A DNA stretch of 5,283 nucleotides, taken from contig JAFGTU010000138.1 in assembly GCA_016933985.1 (NCBI GenBank), forward strand, positions 1 through 5,283, read 5' to 3'. A program made the translations under genes and the position numbers. Positions 1-5,283 of this stretch are shown one piece after another (position 1 is the first letter of the stretch; every line of letters starts with the position of its first letter). The stretch is from Sedimentisphaerales bacterium. Its GTDB lineage: Bacteria > Planctomycetota > Phycisphaerae > Sedimentisphaerales > Anaerobacaceae. The notes under the pieces were generated by a model. It worked only from the letters and a program-made list of their open reading frames with translations, searched no databases and was not told where the DNA came from.

Positions 1-1041
1 CGCGTTAGACAGACGGGCAAGGGCAGTGCCGTCTGGAAGGCGGGCTACGCCTCGCCGGCATCGGCGGCCTGGCATAGCTCACTCTCCCCTGTCTTAGCGA
101 GTCTCGACCTTTTTGATGCCAGCTATCAGCCGGGACAGGATGTGACCACCGAGCTCCTCATCATCAATGACTCGTGGCACGATGCGAGCATACATGTGGA
201 TATTATGCTGACTGAGGAGTGTCCCGAGTATATTCCGGAGGCATCGTGCTTCGAGCGGCCGGTGTCGAAATGGAGTTACGATTTCGAACTCAAGGCCGAC
301 ACCCTTAGAAGTACTAATGTTACGTGGAAGCTGCCGGCGCGTGAGGGTAGCTATTGGCTGACTGCTCGCACAACAGGTATCGCCGGACGGCCGGTGCTCA
401 GCCAGCGTTTTGTGCGTGCAGTAGCGCCACCGATTGTATCCGCTTCTTTGCGCGAACGCCGTTACATAATCTTGGGCGGCGACCATGTGGCCGAATCCTG
501 GTTTCAATCAAAAGGCCTGCAAACAGGCAACAATCTTGACGAACTCATGGCAGGCAAGGACATTGTCGTCGTTTGGAATTACGACAGCTTGACGACAGAC
601 GAGAAACGTCACGCTGGAGCTATCCGCAGATTTGTCTCCGCCGGTGGCAGAGTTGTTGTCCTTGCCACACATCATTGGGACTGGAGCGAGCTGTGCGATG
701 TAAAGGCCGGTGAGGCACGGGGCTCACGGGCCTTCCTGTATGAGAAAGTGAAGTATCCGATGTTGTCCGGCATTCGGCCTGAGTGGCTTATCCGATGGAA
801 CAGTCGGCCCGGAACGGTCGCCGTGGCAAATCTTGAAGGACCCGCAATTGAGCAGGCTGAGAAGATTCTCTGGGTGCGCGATCCGGCGACCTGTGTGGCC
901 GCTGAAATACCGATTGCCGGGGGCAAGGGAACGATTCTTTTCTCTCAACTGGATGTGCAATGGCGTTTGAATCGCTCGGAGGCGTCTTATGACCCTGTTG
1001 CTGAGAGAATCCTGATGAACATCCTAAAGCAGACAGACTGA
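1..1041 (+). CDS. C-terminal part of a GH2-like glycosidase/sugar-binding protein with a ThuA/GATase1-like module (5' partial)
   Basis: The reading frame is open from base 1 to the TGA at 1039-1041, giving 346 visible residues; the start is off the left edge. A GTG at 142 is not the real start, because domain-like sequence (SLDLFDASYQPGQDV) runs straight through it. Residues about 33-140 look like the Ig/beta-sandwich found in GH2-family proteins (the pattern 'sLdLFd..Y.pGq.v..el.iiNDs'). Residues about 152-340 look like an alpha/beta class-I glutamine amidotransferase fold as in ThuA-like or GH42 trimerisation domains: RRYIILGGD, DIVVVWNYDSLT, then FVSAGGRVVVLATHHWDW and a late GGKGTILFSQLDVQW strand. 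No Gly-x-Cys-x-Gly nucleophile elbow is seen where an amidotransferase would have it, so this module is probably structural or ligand-binding. The natural-looking end (ERILMNILKQTD) argues that this C-terminus is intact. Any catalytic barrel would lie upstream of the window. Substrate is unknown; a GH42-type or other multi-domain glycosidase is an alternative. Gene direction and short downstream gap suggest cotranscription with the next gene. Confidence 0.75.
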   Translation, partial: RVRQTGKGSAVWKAGYASPASAAWHSSLSPVLASLDLFDASYQPGQDVTTELLIINDSWHDASIHVDIMLTEECPEYIPEASCFERPVSKWSYDFELKADTLRSTNVTWKLPAREGSYWLTARTTGIAGRPVLSQRFVRAVAPPIVSASLRERRYIILGGDHVAESWFQSKGLQTGNNLDELMAGKDIVVVWNYDSLTTDEKRHAGAIRRFVSAGGRVVVLATHHWDWSELCDVKAGEARGSRAFLYEKVKYPMLSGIRPEWLIRWNSRPGTVAVANLEGPAIEQAEKILWVRDPATCVAAEIPIAGGKGTILFSQLDVQWRLNRSEASYDPVAERILMNILKQTD

Positions 1042-1082
1042 AAAAGGCCAATTAAGCTTGGCGCACCAGAGCAACAGCCTTT

Positions 1083-1913
1083 GTGCCAGGGAAGGATAAT
1101 GTCTGGTACGAGAAAGGGCACCTGATGCGCCACCAGCGTGGGCGCTTCTCTGTCTATGTCGTCAGGCACGAAGACGGCAGTTGGTCGCCGAAGCGGATAT
1201 TGCAGTGGAAGGATAGTCTGGCCTTCTCCATATACACCTGCGGCAGCGGGCAGCGGGCTACTTTGCCCGACGGTAATCTGATCATACCCTTTTCCATCGG
1301 TTTTAGCGGTTGGGATGATCGGGCGGTTACCTCGGCGTTATGCAGTTTTGACGGAGACGAAATTCGGATACTAAAACTCGGCAACGAACTAACCAACAAA
1401 GTCAAGCGGGGATTATTGGAGCCCAGCCTGACGGCTTATAACGGTCGTTATTACATGACCATTCGTGCCGAAGATGATCGTGGTTATGTTTGCGTATCGG
1501 ATGACGGTCCGAACTGGCGGCAGCCTCGGCCCTGGAACTGGCGGGACGGAACGCCGCTGGCTATGTCCACCACCCAGCAGCACTGGCTCGTCCACGACGA
1601 GCAGTTGTTCTTGGTATATACCCGCAAGGCGAAAGAGAACATCAGTGTATTCCGCTGGCGGGCGCCCTTGTACATAGCTGCCGTGGACGCCGAATCCCTG
1701 CAGCTCATTCACCGGACGGAGCGCATCGTCTTTCCCTTGATCGGAGACGGGATTGGCGATGCCGCAAATGTCGCCCGCATGGGCAATTTCCATACCGTCA
1801 ACGCTGCTGCGAATGAATCATGGGTCACCGTAGAAGAGTGTTTGCCCGGCAAACATTTTACGTGCGATACTCTGATGGCCCGGATATATTGGTCACGACC
1901 CAACAGTATTTGA
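1083..1913 (+). CDS. sialidase/neuraminidase-like beta-propeller protein, apparently N-terminally truncated
   Basis: The 276-residue product resembles the C-terminal two-thirds of the sialidase-like (BNR/exo-alpha-sialidase superfamily) proteins common in Planctomycetota and Verrucomicrobiota. Recognisable blocks are QRATLPDGNLIIPF (57-70), RGLLEPSLTAYNGRYYMTIR (109-128), GYVCVSDDGPNW (134-145, a short Asp-box variant), TQQHWLVHDEQLFLVYTRK (164-182), FRWRAPLYIAAVD (190-202) and a closing ARIYWSRPN. From memory, full-length relatives have roughly 380-450 residues and start with a signal peptide; here there is none. The frame is closed upstream by TAA at 1053-1055, so the only starts are GTG 1083 (no evident Shine-Dalgarno) or ATG 1125 (preceded by AAAGGG at 1113-1118). 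Part of the propeller therefore seems missing, and this may be a decayed or partly deleted gene rather than a working enzyme. The arginine triad and Tyr/Glu nucleophile pair of true sialidases could not be assigned. It lies 41 bases after the upstream gene and 28 bases before the next one, all co-directional. Confidence 0.72.
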   Translation: MPGKDNVWYEKGHLMRHQRGRFSVYVVRHEDGSWSPKRILQWKDSLAFSIYTCGSGQRATLPDGNLIIPFSIGFSGWDDRAVTSALCSFDGDEIRILKLGNELTNKVKRGLLEPSLTAYNGRYYMTIRAEDDRGYVCVSDDGPNWRQPRPWNWRDGTPLAMSTTQQHWLVHDEQLFLVYTRKAKENISVFRWRAPLYIAAVDAESLQLIHRTERIVFPLIGDGIGDAANVARMGNFHTVNAAANESWVTVEECLPGKHFTCDTLMARIYWSRPNSI

Positions 1914-1928
1914 AGAACCGGATTGTCC

Positions 1929-1934
1929 GGGAGG
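1929..1934 (+). promoter_or_regulatory. Shine-Dalgarno site of the DUF4832 gene
   Basis: GGGAGG lies 7 bases before the ATG at 1942, a strong ribosome binding site with standard spacing. It supports that start codon, as does the signal peptide that begins there. It sits in the 28-base gap after the sialidase-like gene, so translation of the DUF4832 gene has its own strong signal, unlike the gene before it. Confidence 0.8.
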
Positions 1935-1941
1935 ACTAAAT

Positions 1942-3411
1942 ATGAATAGAGCCAAGGATTTTCTGCTGATGTTGGCGGTTATTGTTTGCGGCTTTGCGCT
2001 TTCCATGTCGGTTGATTTCAACAGCCGGGCGGCGGCCGCACAGCCGGAAGTTGTAACCATCCGTCCGGAAGAGACCGACGAGCTACTCGCCAATCCGGGG
2101 ATGGGCTGGGAGACGTTCCACAGAACGCGAGCCAAGGACGAGAATCTCCCGGACTGGATCCCCTCCACGGTGCATTATGCTCGCTGGGGCTGGGGCGTGC
2201 TGGAGCCTCGGCCCGGTCGGATAGACTTCGACTTCCTCGATAATACCATTGAAGAAACACGCGCGGCAGGTCAGCGTCTGGCGTTTCGCGTGATGTGCTG
2301 CTCGACCACACCCCGTCGTCCCTATCACCCGGACTGGCTGGGCGAAGCGGGCGGCAGAATACTCACTGTGGACTATAGCGGCCGGGAGGGATTCGCAATC
2401 CCCGAGCTTGACGACCCCAACGTACTGGACAGGCACCTGGACTTCATCAGGCGACTTGGGGCTCGCTACGACGGGCATACCGGCATCGACCACATCGATT
2501 TGGGAACCGTCGGCTGGTGGGGCGAATGGCACATGAGCGGCTCAAAGGCCGCCAAAATGCCGACAATGACCAACTGCAGGAGAATCATCGACGCTTACGC
2601 GGATGCATTTCGCAAGACGCCCCTGCTCATGCTGATAGGCGGGCGAGAGTCCCTTGCCTATGCCGCCCAGCGCGGCGCTGGATGGCGGGCCGATTGCCTC
2701 GGCGATATGGGAGGCTTCTCCCAAAACTGGTGCCACATGCGCAACGCCTATCCGCAGCTCATCCGGGAGGCGGATGTCGGCGAGCTCTGGAAGACGGCGC
2801 CTGTCGCCTGGGAGACCTGCTGGGAGATGCGCCGGTGGGTCAAGGAGGACTGGCCTTTGCGATATATCTTCAACTATGCCCTCGCGCTTCACGGTTCATA
2901 TATCAACAACAAGTCGGCGCCATTGCCGACGGGGGAGAATGTACGACAGGAAATAGAGAGGTTCCTTCGCAGGCTTGGATATCGCCTTGTGCTCAGAGAG
3001 ATAACACATCCTCGGCAGGCCAGGGCCGGCGCGCCGCTCAGGATCGAGATGAAATGGCAAAACGTCGGCTCGGCGCCCTGTTACCGGCCTTATCGCCTTG
3101 CATACAGGCTCATAGGCCCTGATGCGTACAGCCGAACGCTGATTGGCGCCGCCACAGTGGATAAGTGGATGCCGGGAACGGTTGAGGCCTTTGACGAACA
3201 ATTCATGAGAGAGCCGCCTGACCTTCCACCCGGCGAGGTTGTCGAAGTCGTCGAGCAAGTGAGGCTGCCGGCGGGCATGCCGACCGGCAAGTACCGCTTG
3301 GAATTCGGCGTAGTCGCCGAGGATTCGAGCGAGCCGGCAGTGAAACTCGCCATCAAGGGCAAATCAGGCGACGGCTGGTACCCGCTGAGTGAAATCGAAA
3401 TCACCAATTAG
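1942..3411 (+). CDS. secreted DUF4832-family putative glycoside hydrolase (TIM barrel plus beta-sandwich)
   Basis: Complete 489-residue protein. It begins with a signal peptide: Lys/Arg-containing n-region, hydrophobic core at about 8-24, likely cleavage near the AAAAQ at 31-35. No lipobox fits around C16 (-1 is Val), so it should be exported by Sec and released rather than anchored as a lipoprotein. Residues about 45-330 look like a (beta/alpha)8 barrel: NPGMGWETFH (51-60), YARWGWGVLEPRPGRIDFDFLD (79-100), RLAFRVMC (112-119), GARYDGHTGIDHIDLGTVGWWGEWHMSG (173-200), and PVAWETCWEMRRW (287-299). E195 in GWWGEWH and E291 in AWETC are my candidates for acid/base and nucleophile; this is inference from clan-A barrel layout, not a known assignment. 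Residues about 315-489 carry DUF4832-like features: the SYINNKSAPLP motif, then a helix and a beta-sandwich (LRIEMKWQNVGSAPCYRPYRLAYRLIG, later LPAGMPTGKYRLEFGV). The family's activity is, to my knowledge, not well characterised. Start choice is supported by the strong ribosome binding site and signal peptide. It is probably the last gene of a three-gene operon. Confidence 0.85.
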   Translation: MNRAKDFLLMLAVIVCGFALSMSVDFNSRAAAAQPEVVTIRPEETDELLANPGMGWETFHRTRAKDENLPDWIPSTVHYARWGWGVLEPRPGRIDFDFLDNTIEETRAAGQRLAFRVMCCSTTPRRPYHPDWLGEAGGRILTVDYSGREGFAIPELDDPNVLDRHLDFIRRLGARYDGHTGIDHIDLGTVGWWGEWHMSGSKAAKMPTMTNCRRIIDAYADAFRKTPLLMLIGGRESLAYAAQRGAGWRADCLGDMGGFSQNWCHMRNAYPQLIREADVGELWKTAPVAWETCWEMRRWVKEDWPLRYIFNYALALHGSYINNKSAPLPTGENVRQEIERFLRRLGYRLVLREITHPRQARAGAPLRIEMKWQNVGSAPCYRPYRLAYRLIGPDAYSRTLIGAATVDKWMPGTVEAFDEQFMREPPDLPPGEVVEVVEQVRLPAGMPTGKYRLEFGVVAEDSSEPAVKLAIKGKSGDGWYPLSEIEITN

Positions 3412-3458
3412 ACACGTTTGTGAGGGGCTACTACTCTTTGACAATCGAGTCTACAAAT

Positions 3459-3526
3459 TGTCATTCCGCACTTGATGCGGAATCCATTTCTGCGGAATCT
3501 GGATTCCCGCTTTCGCGGGAATGACA
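3459..3526. repeat. 68-bp palindromic repeat element (MITE/dRS3-like) with 9-bp terminal inverted repeats
   Basis: The ends are perfect 9-bp inverted repeats: TGTCATTCC (3459-3467) and GGAATGACA (3518-3526). Inside are two hairpins: ATTCCGCA/TGCGGAAT (3463-3470 with 3476-3483, 5-base loop) and ATTCCCGC/GCGGGAAT (3503-3510 with 3515-3522, 4-base loop). GGAATCCA (3479-3486) also pairs with TGGATTCC (3500-3507), so the whole unit can fold into one long arm or a two-hairpin cruciform. TGCGGAATC is directly repeated at 3476 and 3491. The right hairpin, 20 bases long, fits the neisserial dRS3 pattern ATTCCC-N8-GGGAAT. It lies between two convergent genes, in the 173-base gap 3412-3584, where it may also slow or stop transcription from both sides; neither stem is followed by a T-run, so it is not a canonical intrinsic terminator. 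Copy number in the genome is unknown from this window. Confidence 0.8.
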
Positions 3527-3584
3527 GGGCACAAATACAAATGTAACAGAGTGCCGTATATCTGAGTCGGGCTTATTGCGGGAA

Positions 3585-5283
3585 TCAGTCGATTAGCTTG
3601 AAGGTTCGTTCGGCGGTGCGTTTTCTGCCGTTGTGCTCGACCGTGATTGTGATGGTCGGGTTGTTGGCAGGCATAAAATAGGCCTGGAGGAAGTATCCGC
3701 TGGACCGGACATTCGTGATGGGGCTGCCGTTGATTGTGACTTTTGCGCCTGGCTCGACAAGGCCGCGAACGCCGATATTTCGCGGCCCATTCGGCACAAC
3801 CGTCCCTTCAGGCGGCGAGGTCTGGACTATCAAGAGAGGCTCTGTTGTAATTTGTTCAATCTCGCGGGCTATGACGCTGCGGGTATCGAGCATAACATCG
3901 CCGTCACGGGTGTACTCATAGAACGACCAGACCACCCGGCGGCAAAGCTCAAGAGGTCGCTGGCGAGGGTCCAGCCAGGCCGCTTCCCTGCCGATCCTTT
4001 CTTTTATCTTCGCTATCTCGTTCTCCAGGACCCAGAGATACTCGTAATCCTGCAGGCCGTCCCGCATCGCGCTAAAGCGCAGCGACCCGAGCAATCCGTT
4101 CTTGCCGGGGTACACAATGGCCCGGTCGCCAAGCGGCAGACCTTCACTGATGCCCTCCTGAGTGTATGGATCGCTCCCCGCGAAGTGATTCAGTCCCCAG
4201 TGCAGATAGCCGTCAAGGTCGTAGAGATAATTGATCCAGTGAAGCACGCGGACCTTCAGCAGCGATTGGTCGAGGAAACGATTCGGATAGCGCCCCACGG
4301 GATGACAGCACGTGTAGAACCACAACTCGGCCCCTTCCCGCCGGGCCTGATCGAAATGCGGATACCATAGATTGAGGTGGCTGAGCTTGGGGACATATAC
4401 ATCGAGCTTGCCGAGGTGCTCGGCCTCGACCGCCTCTATGCACCGAATATTCGGCGCGACCTCGTGCACCAGATCAACCACAGCCGCGTAACTCTCTTCG
4501 TGGTGAATAAACGGCTCATCGGAAATGCTGACGAGAAAGCGCTTCGCCCAATTCCTCTGCCGGACAACCTTCTCCCATGCTGCTAATCGCCGCAGGTTTG
4601 ACTCGACAGGTTCGATTCGGCTGCCGGGGTCTGTGAGATTTGCTGTTCGCCTGGCCACCGAGTGCAGGTGTATCTGCCGGATGCCGGTCTCGAAGGCCGC
4701 CTCGGCATAGCGTTCGAGCCAGCTCGTGTCGTAGGAATAGCCTTCTTGAGCGCTGCCTGTCTCCTGAATCAAGCCGATCGAGGTCTGGATGTCGGTCTGG
4801 CGGTGCTCTACGAGGAATGCGCAGAACCGTCGAAGCAAATCCCAATACTCTTCGCTATAGGGCTTGATGCCTTCGAAGCCAAGACCTGGGAATCGCCACC
4901 AGTTTATGACCGACAGATGCCGCTCACTCGGAACCTCGAAGTCCCAGACGTGCAATTTAACGGGCATTTCAAAGGATTCAGCTGCCGTTGCTACCAGCAA
5001 TTTGCCGAGATAGTCGCCGGCGCGGGAGTCTTTGGGGACATTGATCTCTATCCAGACAGGCTGTGCTTGGTTTGCCTTTATCGAAATGCTCGGCCCTTCC
5101 CAAAAGGGGTCGGGAATGCTCGCAGGGGCCTTAACCACCAGCTCATCGTCCGGGATGCCCGCCGTGTTGCGATTGATATCAATGTATCGCACCCACTGCA
5201 ATTTGACGGCTGATGCAGGAACTATCCCGCCGCCTCCGGTTTGTTTCAGGTCGGTAATGCCGACGGTCGCGGCGACGACGTCC
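3585..5283 (-). CDS. GH123-like / DUF4091 glycosidase with C-terminal Ig-like domain (5' partial)
   Basis: The frame is open to the right edge, so the N-terminus is missing; a TTG at 5199-5201 is not a convincing start because family-like sequence (GITDLKQTGGGGIVPASAVKL) precedes it. Numbering from that TTG: residues 1-90 are the N-terminal beta-sandwich ending in PVWIEINVPKDSRAGDYLGKL and LHVWDFEVP. Residues about 91-440 are the barrel. LVSISDEPF (223-231) contains the adjacent Asp-Glu pair D228-E229, matching the catalytic pair known for GH123, which hydrolyses terminal N-acetyl-beta-galactosaminides by a substrate-assisted mechanism. DUF4091 blocks follow: WFYTCCHPVGRYPNRFLD (294-311), GYLHWGLNHF (331-340), VYPGKNGLLGSLRFSAMRDGLQDYEYL (363-389). 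Residues about 455-538 form an extra Ig-like domain (SPPEGTVV, RGLVEPGAKVTINGSPI, a final ERTFKL strand) similar to glucodextranase-B-type folds. The gene converges on the DUF4832 gene. Many DUF4091 proteins have no tested activity, so beta-GalNAcase specificity is plausible rather than proven. Confidence 0.85.
   Translation of the reverse strand, partial: DVVAATVGITDLKQTGGGGIVPASAVKLQWVRYIDINRNTAGIPDDELVVKAPASIPDPFWEGPSISIKANQAQPVWIEINVPKDSRAGDYLGKLLVATAAESFEMPVKLHVWDFEVPSERHLSVINWWRFPGLGFEGIKPYSEEYWDLLRRFCAFLVEHRQTDIQTSIGLIQETGSAQEGYSYDTSWLERYAEAAFETGIRQIHLHSVARRTANLTDPGSRIEPVESNLRRLAAWEKVVRQRNWAKRFLVSISDEPFIHHEESYAAVVDLVHEVAPNIRCIEAVEAEHLGKLDVYVPKLSHLNLWYPHFDQARREGAELWFYTCCHPVGRYPNRFLDQSLLKVRVLHWINYLYDLDGYLHWGLNHFAGSDPYTQEGISEGLPLGDRAIVYPGKNGLLGSLRFSAMRDGLQDYEYLWVLENEIAKIKERIGREAAWLDPRQRPLELCRRVVWSFYEYTRDGDVMLDTRSVIAREIEQITTEPLLIVQTSPPEGTVVPNGPRNIGVRGLVEPGAKVTINGSPITNVRSSGYFLQAYFMPANNPTITITVEHNGRKRTAERTFKLID

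Noticed and set aside
94..507. Minus-strand open frame of 137 residues
   Set aside because: It overlaps the supported plus-strand gene, which is open throughout, and has no recognisable motif.
142..1041. GTG at 142 as the start of a self-contained 299-residue protein
   Set aside because: The frame is open to base 1 and the Ig-like domain pattern begins before 142, so the gene is cut by the window edge.
1042..1082. Single frameshift joining the first two plus-strand genes into one fusion protein
   Set aside because: The first protein ends in a natural-looking C-terminal helix and the second resumes in the middle of its family; a simple frameshift would not restore the missing N-terminal blades.
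1942..2040. Lipoprotein signal peptide with C16
   Set aside because: The residues before C16 (V-I-V) do not satisfy the lipobox, which needs Gly, Ala or Ser at -1, and the hydrophobic core continues past the cysteine.
2517..3122. Plus-strand 201-residue open frame inside the DUF4832 gene
   Set aside because: It is an out-of-frame shadow of a well-supported gene; its Arg/Ala/Gly-rich composition is typical of a frame shift reading, with no family match.
3459..3526. CRISPR repeat or canonical intrinsic terminator
   Set aside because: There is only one unit with no spacer periodicity, and neither stem is followed by a run of T on the relevant strand.
3585..5201. TTG at 5199-5201 as the start of the GH123-like gene
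   Set aside because: The same frame stays open to 5282 and encodes plausible domain sequence before the TTG; no start with a ribosome binding site was seen.
3633..5213. Long plus-strand open frames at 3633-4370 and 4662-5213
   Set aside because: They run antisense to the GH123-like gene, show no recognisable domains or signal peptide, and are explained by the G+C-rich codon pattern of the real gene.

Overview
The window (about 57% G+C by eye) is a densely packed stretch of carbohydrate-active and glycan-related genes from a bacterium. The mix is a GH2-type glycosidase C-terminus, a sialidase-like beta-propeller, a secreted DUF4832 TIM-barrel protein and a GH123/DUF4091 glycosidase. This is the kind of repertoire carried in large numbers by Planctomycetota, Lentisphaerota, Verrucomicrobiota and related uncultured lineages. 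I favour Planctomycetota or Lentisphaerota, but this is inference from family content only; no taxonomic marker such as rRNA or a ribosomal protein is present.

Layout. Positions 1-1041 (+) hold the C-terminal part of a large protein whose start lies off the left edge: a GH2-like Ig/beta-sandwich followed by a class-I-glutamine-amidotransferase-like (ThuA/trimerisation-type) module. Positions 1083-1913 (+) hold a sialidase/neuraminidase-like propeller protein that appears to lack its N-terminal blades and any signal peptide. Positions 1942-3411 (+) hold a complete, secreted DUF4832-type putative glycoside hydrolase with a good Shine-Dalgarno site. These three are co-directional with gaps of 41 and 28 bases and are probably one transcript. 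Positions 3412-3584 are the only sizeable gap and contain a 68-bp near-perfect palindromic element at 3459-3526 with 9-bp terminal inverted repeats. Positions 3585-5283 (-) are a convergent GH123-like/DUF4091 glycosidase with a C-terminal Ig-like domain; its start lies beyond the right edge.

How they may work together. GH2-type enzymes (often beta-galactosidases or beta-glucuronidases), sialidase-like proteins and GH123 (N-acetyl-beta-galactosaminidase) together would fit stepwise removal of terminal sugars from an amino-sugar-containing glycan such as a glycoprotein, glycolipid or sulfated polysaccharide. The specific substrate cannot be read from the sequence. No transporter, sulfatase or regulator is visible in the window.

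No RNA gene, CRISPR array, transposase or phage gene was found. The points most worth a second look are the apparently beheaded sialidase-like gene and the palindromic repeat, one arm of which fits the neisserial dRS3 consensus pattern. I do not see clear evidence of a wholly new system here.
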